Assembly: GCA_039621445.1 (NCBI GenBank)
Contig: CP154954.1
Span: 13,510,716-13,574,715, forward strand
Origin: Euglena gracilis
Taxonomy: Eukaryota; Euglenida; Euglenophyceae; Euglenales
Direction of reading: 5' to 3'
DNA length: 64,000 nucleotides
Below, piece by piece: positions 1 through 11,384 of this stretch. The translations under genes were made by a program, and so were the position numbers. The stretch's first letter is position 1, and every line of letters begins with the position of its first letter. The notes under the pieces are model-generated. The model was given only the letters and a program-made list of their open reading frames with translations. It was not told the DNA's origin and ran no database searches.

Positions 1-1110
1 TGGAGACAGCGGAATTTGGCTGATGGCAAGAGCGTGCGTGTGGCGGTGCTCGGTGTGGCTGCAGCCCACGCCATCGCATGGGGCTGCTGCTGGGCCCAAA
101 AATGCTAAAGCATTTGCCTCCCAACCGATCACAGCAGTTCATAGCTTTGGGACTGGAAATGACATGTGCATTTTGCCTGGTGTGTCCTGGGGCTGCTGGG
201 CCCAAATTTGCTTTTGGAAAGTGCCTCCCAACACGAAAATGGTGTGGCAAAAGGGGCTACCTGGCCCGAACTTTCCAGCAACGGACTCCCAACCCAAACA
301 AAAGCACAAACTGCGTACCTTGAACCTGAACACCTTGACTTAACTGAATGCCTTGAGTTTTCTGAGATGTCTCTTTTCTGGGAATTCACTTGGATTTTCT
401 GGCCTCAGCCCTTCAAATACCACTTTTTTGTAATCCTTCCGCCGGAACTTCCACCAGTAAAACCGAATGCAAGGCATCAAAACAAAGTCTTCCAAGACGT
501 CTTTAACAAGGTATTCAGCTTATTGCCACCTACAAAGTGAAATGGCAATTTTTGCAGTGAATTAAGCTTCGCTCTTCCTAATTTTTGCTGTAGCCAGCCG
601 CCATCCCACACACCCCTCCCAGGCCAATGCCGACAACCTACGAAGTTAGGCGACTGGCGTTGATCTGGGGATTTTGTTCTGAGGGTGGTTTTTGTTGGGG
701 GGGGGGCGCTGTCGAGGGTGTAATGTACAACAAAACCCAGTTAAAGCGTAAAGCAGCTGCTGCCAGCAATCCCAGCCAATACAACACAAATCCATGACCC
801 CCCCTTGCCCACTCCTGGGCTCATTTGTGACGCCATCTGGGGAACCTGCGGTTTCCACCCAGAAACCACAAGTTATCCCAGAAGGCCCCCCAGAAGCCCA
901 GGCCGGCTCGGGTTTCCAAATGTGAATGCCAGGGCTGGGCCCCCTTGAAGCGGCACCCACAAATTGGAAGGGCCAGGAACCAACAATTTTCAAAATCCAA
1001 AATTGACATTGAAATTTTGACAATTGATTCTGCAAATCTTTTTTTTTGACATGGACATGTTGAACTTTCCTCTGCCCAAATTGTGTGCATTGATCCGAGC
1101 CGAATCAGGT

Positions 1111-1534
1111 TGTAGGGGGGGGGGCCAATCTGGCCCCCACTTTGTCTTTGCCATTGGCAGATCTGACATTTGCAGGTTTTTCTGTAGCAATTCTTGTACT
1201 CCCCAGCCAGCATGAATCCTTCCCTTTCAGCTACCTTCAGCGCCCAGGGGCCACAGACATTTGTAGGGTCTTTCCCCAGGTACTTGACACACTGCCTCAA
1301 ATTTTCCTTTTCAATCTGCTCCTCCCTGCGCCTTGATTCCTCCATCAGCCAATTCATTGCGCCAAACCTTCCCAAAACCACAGCAAGAAACAAACCAGAA
1401 GTCAAAGCCCCAAAGGGTTCATACTGCTTGCCACCTGCACAAAGTTACAGATGACAGATTGTGGAATGTACAAATTAGGAATCTCTGGCCTGGCTCTGCT
1501 TAATTCTGCTGCACATCTGGGAGCGAATCCCACA
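1111..1534 (-). repeat. 3' LTR of the 1718-bp element
   Basis: Direct repeat with TG...CA ends. A polypurine tract abuts it on the minus strand at 1535-1546. Confidence 0.85.
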
Positions 1535-1955
1535 CTCCCCTCCTCAAAAAGCTTCCCAAGCTATGTCAGCCTTTGGCATCTGGGAGTCGCTCAAAGATGG
1601 GCTTCACCTGTGCCACGTGCCTTTCTCCCGCCCTCGAGCCACACAAGTCGTTTTTCGAGCAATTGCCGACCCCACCATGCCACACCCGTGCATGCCGTGG
1701 CCCACTGCCTGCGGTTTGTGCACAGGGGGCAATTGGTTCCCTGGAGCAATGGCTACCTGAGCAATCGTCGAAGACGTGCCACCAGGGCCTGCCACACAGG
1801 GGGGGGGGGTTTGGGGCAAAAGTTACCTGGTCAATCATCCCGGAAGATGTGCCACCAGGACTTGCCACACAAACCGGCATGCCACTGAAAATTCGACCCG
1901 GAGCTTTCGACAGGGGGCAAAAAGAACAAGGCAATCAGGTTAACACCCGGTCCGC

Positions 1956-2699
1956 TTAGTCCTCGAGTCGCTTGGCAGCCTTAAGCTTCAGCCTTCTCCT
2001 TCTCCGCTTCCAATTGGTCGTCTCATTCTTCACTCTTGACTTTGGTTCGTCTGCACCTGGCTCAGCCACATCCTTCTTCGGGACTTCCCAGTTGAACGGT
2101 TCTTCCTCGTCGGTGGACTCGCATCTGACCTTTGACAGCTCCTTCTGGCTTGCTTCTTGCACTGCATCACCAGCATGTACACCTGTGGCATGCACAGCTT
2201 GAGCATCTTCTCCATCACCACTTCTGGCATGCAATGGGTCCCCATGGCCCAGCTGTACATCACCACATCCGCCTTCATCAACTTCAATGTCACCATGTCC
2301 AGGGCTGTAATGCCCGATGCTGGCATTACACACCTCAGCATTCCTTGACTTGTCATCTTCAGCATGCACAACTTGGACATCTCTGCAAGGCTCATGAACC
2401 CTTTGTGTAGGGGGGGGGCCAATCTGGCCCCCACTTTGTCTTTGCCATTGGCAGATCTGACATTTGCAGGTTTTTCTGTAGCAGTTCTTGTACTCCCCAG
2501 CCAGCATGAATCCTTCCCTTTCAGCTACCTTCAGCGCCCAGGGGCCACAGACATTTGTAGGGTCTTTCCCCAGGTACTTGACACACTGCCTCAAATTTTC
2601 CTTTTCAATCTGCTCCTCCCTGCGCCTTGATTCCTCCATCAGCCAATTCATTGCGCCAAACCTTCCCAAAACCACAGCAAGAAACAAACCAGAAGTCAA
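1956..2699 (-). CDS. LTR-initiated ORF of the 1718-bp element, 247 aa, unknown
   Basis: No family is recognised. The first ~98 residues are encoded in the 5' LTR and the rest in the internal region. The N-terminus has a short hydrophobic stretch (residues 2-20), followed by a charged Arg/Glu helix-like segment (about 24-36). A Cys-rich part follows (CGPWALKVAE, then NCYRKTCKCQICQW at about 70-85). The middle is acidic and rich in Gly, His and Asp. The C-terminus is strongly basic (KRRRRRLKLKAAKR), as in a nucleic-acid-binding or nuclear-targeting tail. The same start occurs in the 3' LTR copy, where the frame runs into flanking DNA. It may be a gag remnant; expression is not shown. Confidence 0.5.
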   Translation of the reverse strand: MTSGLFLAVVLGRFGAMNWLMEESRRREEQIEKENLRQCVKYLGKDPTNVCGPWALKVAEREGFMLAGEYKNCYRKTCKCQICQWQRQSGGQIGPPPTQRVHEPCRDVQVVHAEDDKSRNAEVCNASIGHYSPGHGDIEVDEGGCGDVQLGHGDPLHARSGDGEDAQAVHATGVHAGDAVQEASQKELSKVRCESTDEEEPFNWEVPKKDVAEPGADEPKSRVKNETTNWKRRRRRLKLKAAKRLED

Positions 2700-2828
2700 A
2701 GCCCCAAAGGGTTCATACTGCTTGCCACCTGCACAAAGTTACAGATGACAGATTGTGGAATGTACAAATTAGGAATCTCTGGCCTGGCTCTGCTTAATTC
2801 TGCTGCACATCTGGGAGCGAATCCCACA
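2406..2828 (-). repeat. 5' LTR of the 1718-bp element
   Basis: Near-identical partner of 1111-1534. The minus-strand ORF at 2699 opens inside it. The sequence just downstream on the minus strand (CAAAGGGTTCATGAGCC) does not begin with TGG, so the primer site is not of the usual kind or is lost. Confidence 0.85.
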
Positions 2829-5800
2829 AGGTACCATTGACTGCCAAAAGGATTTGCAACACAAATGGACAATTGAAACTTATTTGCACACTGTGTGGTG
2901 TGGCATAAGGGGCTGCTGGGCCCAAAAATGCTAAAGCATTTGCCTCCCAACCGATCACAGCAGTTCATAGCTTTGGGACTGGAAATGACATGTGCATTTT
3001 GCCTGGTGTGTCCTGGGGCTGCTGGGCCCAAATTTGCTTTTGGAAAGTGCCTCCCAACCCGAAAATGGTGTGGCAAAAGGGGCTACGTGGCCCGAACTTT
3101 CCAGCAACGGACTCCCAACCCAAACAAAAGCACAAACTGCATCCCTTGAACCTGAACACCTTGACTTAACTGAATGCCTTGAGTTTTCTGAGATGTCTCT
3201 TTTCTGGGAATTCACTTGGATGTTCTGGCTTCAGCGCTTCAAATACCACTTTTTTGTAATCCTTCCGCCGGAACTTCCACCAGTAAAACCAAATGCAAGG
3301 CATCAAAACAAAGTCTTCCAAGACGTTTTTAACAAGGTATTCAGCTTATTGCCACCTACAAAGTGAAATGGCAATTTTTGCAGTGAATTAAGCTTCGCTC
3401 TTCCTAATTTTTGCTGTAGCCAGCCGCCATCCCACACACCCCTCCCAGGCCAATGCCGACAACCTACAAAGTTAGGCGGCTGGCGTTGATCTGGGGATTT
3501 TGTTCTGAGGGTGGTTTTTTTTTTTGGGGGGGGCGCTGTCGAGGGTGTAATGTACAACAAAAACCAGTTAAAGCGTAAAGCAGCTGCTGCCAGCAATCCC
3601 AGCCAATACAGCACAAACCCATGACCCCCCCTTGCCCACTCCTGGGCCCATTTGTGACGCCATCTGAGGAACCTGCAGTTTCCACCCAGAAACCACAAGT
3701 TATCCCAGAAGGCCCCCCAGAAGCCCAGGCCGGCTCGGGTTTCCAAATGTGAGTGCCAGGGCTGGGCCCCCTTGAAGCGGCACCCACAAATTGGAAGGGC
3801 CAGGAACCAACAATTTTCAAAATCCAAAATTGACATTGAAATTTTGATAATTGATTCTGCAAATCTTTTTTTTTTTGACATGGACATGTTGAACTTTCCT
3901 TTGCCCAAATTGTGTGCATTGATCCGAGCCGAATCAGGTGCCATTGACTGCCCAAAGGATTTGCAACACAAATGGACAATTGAAACTTATTTGCACACTG
4001 TGTGGTGTGGCATAAGGGGCTGCTGGGCCCAAAAATGCTAAAGCATTTGCCTCCCAACCCATCACAGCAGTTCATAGCTTTGGGACTGGAAATGACATGT
4101 GCATTTTGCCTGGTGTGTCCTGGGGCTGCTCGGCCCAAATTTGCTTTTGGAAAGTGCCTCCCAACCCGAAAATGGTGTGGCAAAAGGGGCTACGTGGCCC
4201 GAACCTTCCAGCAACGGACTCCCAACCCAAACAAAAGCACAAACTGCATACCTTGAACCTGAACACCTTGACTTAACTGAATGCCTTGAGTTTTCTGAGA
4301 TGTCTCTTTTCTGGGAATTCACTTGGATTTTCTGGCTTCAGCGCTTCAAATACCACTTTTTTGTAATCCTTCCGCCGGAACTTCCACCAGTAAAACCGAA
4401 TGCAAGGCATCAAAACAAAGTCTTCCAAGACGTTTTTAACAAGGTATTCAGCTTATTGCCACCTACAAAGTGAAATGGCAATTTTTGCAGTGAATTAAGC
4501 TTCGCTCTTCCTAATTTTTGCTGTAGCCAGCCGCCATCCCACACACCCCTCCCAGGCCAATGCCGACAACCTACGAAGTTAGGCGGCTGGCGTTGATCTG
4601 TGGATTTTGTTCTGAGGGTGGTTTTTTTTGGGGGGGGGGGCGCTGTCGAGGGTATAATGTACAACAAAACCCAGTTAAAGCGTAAAGCAGCTGCTGCCAG
4701 CAATCCCAGCCAATACAACACAAATCCATGACCCACCCCTTGCCCACTCCTGGGCTCATTTATGACGCCATCTGGGGAACCTGCGGTTTCCACCCAGAAA
4801 CCACAAGTTATCCCAGAAGGCCCCCCAGAAGCCCAGGCCGGCTCGGGTTTCCAAATGTGAATGCCAGGGCTGGGCCCCCTTGAAGCGGCACCCACAAATT
4901 GGAAGGGCCAGGAACCAACAATTTTCAAAATCCAAAATTGACATTGAAATTTTGACAACTGATTCTGCAAATCTTTTTTTTTTGACATGGACATGTTGAA
5001 CTTTCCTCTGCCCAAATTGTGTGCATTGATCCGAGCCGAATCAGGTACCATTGACTGCCCAAAGGATTTGCAACACAAATGGACAATTGAAACTTATTTG
5101 CACACTGTGTGGTGTGGCATAAGGGGCTGCTGGGCCCAAAAATGCTAAAGCATTTGCCTCCCAACCGATCACAGCAGTTCATAGCTTTGGGACTGGAAAT
5201 GACATGTGCATTTTGCCTGGTGTGTCCTGGGGCTGCTGGGCCCAAATTTGCTTTTGGAAAGTGCCTCCCAACCCGAAAATGGTGTGGCAAAAGGGGCTAC
5301 GTGGCCCGAACTTTCCAGCAACGGACTACCAACCCAAACAAAAGCACAAACTGCATACCTTGAACCTGAACACCTTGACTTAACTGAATGCCTTGAGTTT
5401 TCTGAGATGTCTCTTTTCTGGGAATTCACTTGGATTTTCTGGCTTCAGCGCTTCAAATACCACTTTTTTTGTAATCCTTCCGCCGGAACTTCCACCAGTA
5501 AAACCGAATGCAAGGCATCAAAACAAAGTCTTCCAAGACGTTTTTAACAAGGTATTCAGCTTTTTGCCACGTACAAAGTGAAATGGCAATTTTTGCAGTG
5601 AATTAAGCTTCGCTCTTCCTAATTTTTGCTGTAGCCAGCCGCCATCCCACACACCCCTCCCAGGCCAATGCCGACAACCTACGAAGTTAGGCGGCTGGCG
5701 TTGCCCTGGGGATTTTGTTCTGAGGGTGGTTTTTTTGGGGGGGGGGATGCGCTGTCGAGGGTGTAATGTACAACAAAACCCAGTTAAAGCGTAAAGCAGC

Positions 5801-6970
5801 TGCTGCCAGCAATCCCAGCCAATACAACACAAATCCATGACCCCCCCTTGCCCACTCCTGGGCCCATTTGTGACGCCATCTGAGGAACCTGCGGTTTCCA
5901 CCCAGAAACCACAAGTTATCCCAGAAGGCCCCCCAGAAGCCCAGGCCGGCTCGGGTTTCCAAATGTGAATGCCAGGGCTGGGCCCCCTTGAAGCGGCACC
6001 CACAAGTTGGAAGGGCCAGGAACCAACAATTTTCAAAATCCAAAATTGACATTGAAATTTTGACAATTGATTCTGCAAATCTTTTTTTTTTGACATGGAC
6101 ATGTTGAACTTTCCTCTGCCCAAGTTGTGTGCATTGATCCGAGCCGAATCAGGTACCATTGACTGCCCAAAGGATTTGCAACACAAGTGGACAATTGAAA
6201 CTTATTTGCACAGTGTGTGGTGTGGCATAAGGGGCTGCTGGGACCAAAAATGCTAAAGAATTTTCCCAACCGATCACAGCAGTACACAGCTTTGGGACTG
6301 GAAATGACATGTGCATTTGCCTGGTGTGTCCTGGGGCTACTGGGCCCGAATTTGCTTTTGGAAAGTGCCTCCCAGCCCAAAATGGTGTGGCAAAAGGGGC
6401 TACGTGGCCCGAACGTTCCAGCAACAGACTCCCAACCCAAACAAAAACACAATCTGCAGAACACTGTCACATAATCTGTTCCAAATGCCTTTCAACCATC
6501 CAACACCCAGCTGCAAATTACATCACCAAGCTGCAGCATGAGCAGGGTGTCAATCAGCAGCACATACCACATCTTACTGCAGGTTCTGGAGGTTGTTGAT
6601 CCTCCTCCTGCTGCTGCTGGCAGCTCCAGCTGCATTTCAATTCTAAATGTCCTCCTTCGATGGCTCATTCACTGATACTTGAACAGCATGCCTTGGAAAA
6701 CCAGAATACCTTGAGTATTCTGAGATGTCTCTTTTCTGGGAATTCACTTGGATTTTCTGGCTTCAGCGCTTCAAAATACCACTTTTTTGTAATCCTTCCG
6801 CCGGAACTTCCACCAGTAAAACCGAATGCAAGGCATCAAAACAAAGTCTTCCAAGACGTTTTGAACAAGGTATTCAGCTTATTGCCACCTACAAAGTGAA
6901 ATGGCAATTTTTTGGTTGAATTAGGCTTCGCTCTTCCTAATTTTTGCTGTAGCAAGCCGCCCTCCCACAC

Positions 6971-7610
6971 TGGTATGGTTGCCAAGATGCCCCCAAAGAA
7001 CCTGCCAGTTGTTAGTACTTAGTAGCACCAATGGTGCAACCATGTGGCACGTCAACCCCGCCAGCGCGTCCGCAGCACCACGAAAACATTTATGGTTCAC
7101 AAAATTTGCATGGTACATATTGCACATTAAGTGGTGTGTTCCATGCGCATTTGCAAAGTTTACCGAATAACACACTTGGTGCAACCTCTGGAGTGTCTGC
7201 AACATGGCGCTATTTCGCGCCCGGGCCCAACCTCAATGAATACCACCGATGGGCCACGGGTTGCTCGGAAAGATTTTCAAGGAGCCCTCGCAATCGCGAA
7301 CAAGGTAATGTCCGATTGGGACGGTGACCACACAACGCATGGAAACAATTTTTCCGCGACTGAAAATAATACTGGGATTTGAAGGGACCAACCCAAGACA
7401 GAAACCCGGAGGTATTTCAAGATGTAGTTTATTGATTGACCACCAAAGGATGAAAAAGAACGCGCCAGACAATTGGTCATTCGCGGGCGCATTTCTTTGA
7501 GGACTTGGTCGATCAATATGCTTCATCATGCTCTAGTCTAGTTTCCAGAATCAATCTGGAAAAAAAAATGGAGACAATCACGTCCCCCGGACCGCAAATG
7601 GAAGCCGATC
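6971..7610. other. Unassigned spacer right of the satellite array
   Basis: No convincing coding region is seen. The first ~40 bp (TGGTATGGTTGCCAAGATGC) match 8308-8345 inside the outer family-V element, so the array borders a second fragment of that sequence. Confidence 0.5.
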
Positions 7611-7730
7611 CACTTTTGGTACTCAAAGTGGCTTTGGTTGGCAGCCGAAGTGGATGAGTTTGGGGAAACACAAACCAAGAAACGACTTGATGCAGTATTT
7701 CTGTGCTACATCCCCAAAATCATTAAAGGA
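7611..7730 (+). pseudogene. Fragment of family-V gag-like region
   Basis: About 120 bp match, in the opposite orientation, the gag-like fragment at 10790-11065 (shared GGCAGCCGAAGTGGATGAG and GATGCAGTATTTCTGTGC). The frame is broken. It lies upstream of the ORF2 remnant of the outer family-V element, the place expected for gag of that element. Confidence 0.55.
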
Positions 7731-8069
7731 ATTGACCGCAGCAGGGTGTGTGCGGCGGACGGCAGAGCCTACGACAGTGGTAGGTGTGCAACAGCAGGAC
7801 CAGTGTGGTCCGGATAGATTATTGGTTAAGGTGTTGGCCTCACACGCGGGAGGTCGTGCGTTCGAGACCCAGGTCCCCCCGTGTGAGTCGCGGTCGATCA
7901 CGTACGGGCAGACGGCATACCGCGGGGATCGATAGGCTCACCTTCGTCCGTGTACGTGGTAGCAGAGGAGCCCGACCAATGGCACACGAAACCGGACATT
8001 AGAGCCTGACCCCACGACATGTGGAAGGCAGAGACAGATGCGCCGAGTCTTGAGAAACTGGAACTCCTA
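7729..8069 (+). mobile_element. tRNA-Val(CAC)-derived SINE, copy 1
   Basis: The element begins near GTGTGCGGCGGACGG. It contains a tRNA-like segment at about 7806-7882 with an A box (TTGGTTAAGGTGTTGG), an anticodon arm with loop CTCACAC (anticodon CAC) and a B box (GCGTTCGAGACCC). The 3' half is not tRNA-like and includes TGGTAGCAGAGGAG. It aligns along its length with copy 2 (11064-11384), ending at GGAACTCCTA in both. The acceptor stem does not pair, so it is not a working tRNA gene. Confidence 0.8.
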
Positions 8070-8220
8070 GGCGAGCGGCAGGGCGACGATCGGTCCCCCC
8101 TACACCTTCGGCGGCCACTTCGGTGTGCCTGCCGGCAGGTGGAGATGAAGAACACCTGCAGAGTGAAGGCGATGGTGAAGGGGCGGATAATGTCCTCTGC
8201 GCTGCTCTTCCTACTCCTGC

Positions 8221-9397
8221 TCAGCCCCAACCAGACGACGCACCCGCAGGGGATGTACGTATGGTTTCACCGCCTGTGCCGTAGGCTGAACCACAAGTCG
8301 ACGTGGCTGGTATGGTTGCCAAGGATGCTCCCAAAGAACCTGCCAGTCCCTCAGTTCGCCCCTCATTACGAGGCCGTGTGCTCGGCGCCGTGTTGAATGG
8401 CATTACTACCGTGGCCGCTGCACTAACGCCACGAAGTGGAGGTGCGGAATTAAGCCCCGCCTCTGAGGCTGTGGAGGTACCAGATGTTCTTGACCCTGCA
8501 CATCCATCTCCTGCAACACTGCAACCACTGACAGGGGATTAACCACAACCGACAGAGACATCCTTCGCACCTGATACAATCAAAGAACCTCCTGCAGCAC
8601 CTGCGTCAACAGTCACGTCACGGAGGATTAACCTCCAGTGGCAACAGCAGCCGTCGAGATCGAAGTGAGGGAAATACCCCACGACCACCGACACCGCGCA
8701 GGATCCCAGGAGTACCGAGGACGATGGCAAAGTTTCTGGGAATGCCAGCAGCTGTGGAAGCACCGATTCTGGTGTCGACAACAGTACCGCGTCCCGTCGG
8801 GCACTATGAAACTGCACGGGCGGCTGCCGGCAGAGCAGTACCAATAACGCGCGTCACCTCCTCGGGGTGTCATGCGACATGAGTAGGCCGCCCACATCGG
8901 CTCTTGCCCCAGCAGTGCAGGGATCCAAGCCGGGTGCTACACCCTGTTAGCCCCCTGCTAAAGGCAGCGATGGGAAACCACCACCGAAAGACGGCACTGG
9001 TGGCCAGACCGAGTACAGCCGAAAGGCAACGACGGTGCACGACTATTCGGCCGTCGATTCGTTGGGATACGGCGAGAGCAAATCAAAAGGTAAGGCTCGT
9101 GACGGCCAAGCACAATCGTCTGCCGCAATGGCGACGGGCGAGGAGCAGGACGAAATTGCTTCGCTCCCTGCGCCTCCGGATGCCCAGCTCTGTGTCAAGG
9201 ATATCTTGACCGGCCTAGGAACCGTAGAAGCACGGACGAAGCAGATGGCTGCTATTCAGCACCAGAAAGGGTCACTGAATAGATGGATTCAGCAGTTGTT
9301 CGTCAAAGGAGAGCCCTTCCACTATGCCCAATAGCATACTTTGACGTTCTGGAACAGCCACTAACCCCGAGTACTGGCATTGTTCTTCAGAGAAGAC
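8221..9397 (+). pseudogene. Family-V ORF2, 5' half (outer element), decayed
   Basis: Three blocks line up with the near-intact ORF2 at 28991-31310. The hydrophobic block RVLGAVLNGITTVAA lies near 8370-8440 and matches RSGVASMVAML. The block VKDILTGLGTVEA ... LNRWIQQLF at 9190-9310 matches HEDIISNLPSVEE ... LNKWIEPLF. The block PRVLALFFRED at 9364-9396 matches PRVFAQYLGET. Stops and frame changes separate them. The frame is then cut by the inner element at 9398 and resumes at 16129, so this is one half of a single split gene. Confidence 0.75.
9392..9397. repeat. Target-site duplication GAAGAC, left copy
   Basis: GAAGAC directly precedes the LTR start at 9398 and recurs at 16129-16134 directly after the other LTR. 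Confidence 0.75.
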
Positions 9398-9880
9398 GTG
9401 TAACAGGCAGCCGTAATGCACACGTACTGTGTATGCAGGTATAAGACTACGGCCAGATTTAGTTCTCAGCCTCATACACAGTACTTTGTTGGATGGCATT
9501 CCTAAAGATGGCCGACGTCCTGAAATAGTCAGCCACGCTCTATAGAGCAAAGCCTTATTTGGTTCTTCTCTCCACAGGTATTATTATTTATTCTCTATTC
9601 TCTGTTCTTTATTCTCATCTCTTTATTCCCTGTTGTTTTCTTCGGTTGTCATCATGTCAAATTCGCTCATTCAAAGTGCTGAAAGGACTGCCAAATCACC
9701 TGTCGTTTGTTTGTCACCTACAAAAGAGCTTTCTTGCCTGCCTTGTGCTTTGCTTGTTAAGCTTGTTAAAAGGAAAGTCAACGTTTCAGGTTCTTTTTGT
9801 GTCTTAATGCCAATTTTAGTTTCCTAAGTAGGCGGCGCAACCAGAGGTGAAAGCGAGGAAAGCAGGGTTGGACGTACACT
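9398..9880 (+). repeat. 5' LTR of the inner family-V element
   Basis: 483 bp, starting GTGTAACAGGCAGC and ending GGACGTACACT. It contains a pyrimidine-rich CTTCTCTCCACAG box near 9580, shared by three of the other four family LTRs, and the downstream CTAAGTAGGCGGCGC box. Confidence 0.85.
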
Positions 9881-9893
9881 TGGAAGCATTTAA
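9881..9893 (+). other. Putative primer-binding site
   Basis: TGGAAGCATTTAAG follows the LTR directly and begins with TGG, as expected for pairing with a tRNA CCA end. The tRNA species is not identified. Confidence 0.4.
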
Positions 9894-10132
9894 GTTTTTG
9901 ATTTTTTTGACCTCAAACGGTTGTGTGGTACACTGACTATTGGCGATACAGGCACCACAAGCCGTTTACGGCAAGAGCCGTACACACGCACGTCTCATCT
10001 GAAGGTTTTGATCATTGTACGATGCTTCAACCCTCAGAGTTCAGGACTCTGCATACTATTTTTATTTAGCTTTCCCCCTTTTTTTTCATTTGTTCCCCCA
10101 TATTACACTTGGTTTTGGTGGTTCATACAAAA

Positions 10133-10651
10133 ATGCAGAGCACAACGCCAAGGTCCACCGACTGCGCCGCATTGGTTGGTGCACTTCGAGGACTTGAAGT
10201 TGCGGCATCTTTGACAAGCTCCAATGTGCATTCCCAACCCCAACGGGGCACGCGCAAAGCATTGTCACTTAACAGGTAATCCCCCTATTCAGTGTGTGAC
10301 ACAACTATTGGTGTCTGTGTCGAGTAGCCATCCCCCTTCCTAAAGGACTCCCCACACGTATCGGTGTCACGGATTAGGGAGCAGCCCAGTGCCAAACGGG
10401 CACAACCACGGTTGTTGGAAATCCGATCGGCTGACGGCTATTCCCCCCGGCGAGAAGTATTGGTGCCGATAGCACATTTAACCCCGAGGCGGTTGTGCCG
10501 CGACAACTTTTTGTGCAGGGTTGGTTTTAAACAGCATGTGTTTTTCAAGCCCACCCCTGCACTTCCCCACCCCAAATCCGACTGGACAAATACCGAAATC
10601 AAAAATGATGTGGGGGAGTTGGTAAATATTTACAACATCCTGTTACCGTGA
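10133..10651 (+). pseudogene. Family-V gag-like ORF start (inner element), decayed
   Basis: The frame begins MQSTTPRSTDCAALVGALRG and closes after about 50 residues. The family-V element at 58801 has the matching start MQSTGPNHQLN in the same position after its LTR. A second open stretch at 10364-10651 (95 aa) has no recognised homology. Confidence 0.45.
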
Positions 10652-10789
10652 ATCAGAGAATTGTCGCAAATCTCCCAGTGGAGCACCCCCTTATGTGTAA
10701 ATCTCCCATGTACACCAATATGTAGCAGACTGCGCTATGACACCTAAAAAGGTTTTGTATTTTGATGAAAACAACCAAAAGGTCGTATT

Positions 10790-11065
10790 AAACAAGCTGG
10801 ATTTCCTCTAGGCTTATGTCCGTGATGTTGGTGAATTCCTTTAATGAGGTTCGGGATGTGGCACAGAAATACTGCATCAAATTGTTTCTTGGTTTGTGTT
10901 TCCCAATCCTCATCCACTTCGGCTGCCAACCCAATCCACTTTGAGTTGCGGGATTGTGTCTCACTCATGGCTTCAGTCACTTTTTGGAAGTGTTGTGGCA
11001 AATGTTCTTGCAAATGTGTCTCAAAACCTTGGCGCAAATTTACCAAATCCACACTGGTGGAATGA
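10790..11065 (-). pseudogene. Inverted gag-like coiled-coil fragment
   Basis: The minus-strand frame reads VDLVNLRQGFETHLQEHLPQ and onward. It aligns with VDVANFLDSFDKMCQQLAQ of the gag-like ORF at 59940-60512, continuing into a Met/Glu-rich helical part. It lies opposite to the element that contains it, so it is either an inversion or a separate insertion. It ends at the SINE at 11064. Confidence 0.55.
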
Positions 11066-11384
11066 ATTGACCGCAGCAGGCTGTGTGCGGCGGACAGCGT
11101 GTGCAACACCAGGACCAGTGTGGTCCGGATAGATTATTGGTTAAGGCGTTGGCCTCACACGCCGGAGGTCGTCTATTTGAGACTCAGGTCCCCCCGTGTG
11201 AGTCGCGGTCGATCACGAAAGGGCAGAGGGCCTACCGCGGGGATCGATAGGCTTACCTTCGGCCGTTTACGTGGTAGCAGAGGATCCCGTCCAATGTCAG
11301 ACGAAACCGGACATTAGAGCCTGACCCCACGACACGTGGAAGGCGGAGACGGATGCGCCGAGTCTTGGGAAACTGGAACTCCTA
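11064..11384 (+). mobile_element. tRNA-Val(CAC)-derived SINE, copy 2
   Basis: Closest to copy 1. The A box, the CTCACAC anticodon loop and the B-box-like TTTGAGACTCAGG are present, as is the 3' box TGGTAGCAGAGGATCCCG. The alignment with copy 1 starts at GAATTGACCGCAGCAGG and ends at GGAACTCCTA. Confidence 0.8.

Larger units (their letters stand above)
1111..2828 (-). mobile_element. Short non-autonomous LTR retrotransposon (1718 bp)
   Basis: Two direct repeats of ~424 bp (1111-1534 and 2406-2828) begin TGTAGGGGG and end CCCACA, giving TG...CA termini. They flank 871 bp of unique sequence. The flanks carry the 4-bp duplication AGGT (1107-1110 and 2829-2832), and the empty site is seen in the neighbouring satellite units. 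On the minus strand a purine tract, GAGGAGGGGAG, lies directly before the LTR at 1534, so the element is read on the minus strand. No pol domain is present. The LTRs are nearly identical, so the insertion is young and later than the array. Confidence 0.88.
80..6970. repeat. Tandem array of ~1107-bp satellite-like units
   Basis: Units begin at the shared AGGTACCATTGACTGCC motif: 2829-3935, 3936-5042 and 5043-6150, with a left unit at about 80-1110 and a diverged right unit at 6151-6970. Units 2-4 differ by scattered substitutions and homopolymer lengths. The last unit has unrelated sequence at about 6470-6712. Within each unit a ~45-bp core (GGGGCTGCTGGGCCC ... CTCCCAACC) occurs three times, so the unit itself arose from smaller repeats. 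Open frames of up to 222 residues on either strand recur only because the DNA recurs; none resembles a known protein. Confidence 0.93.

Noticed and set aside
4410-5078. 222-aa minus-strand ORFs recurring in each satellite unit
   Set aside because: They recur only with the satellite DNA; no domain-like content, and the frames differ between units through indels.
7806-7882. Functional tRNA-Val gene
   Set aside because: Anticodon and T-arm parts are tRNA-like but the acceptor stem does not pair, and copies share a non-tRNA 3' half, so it is a SINE head.
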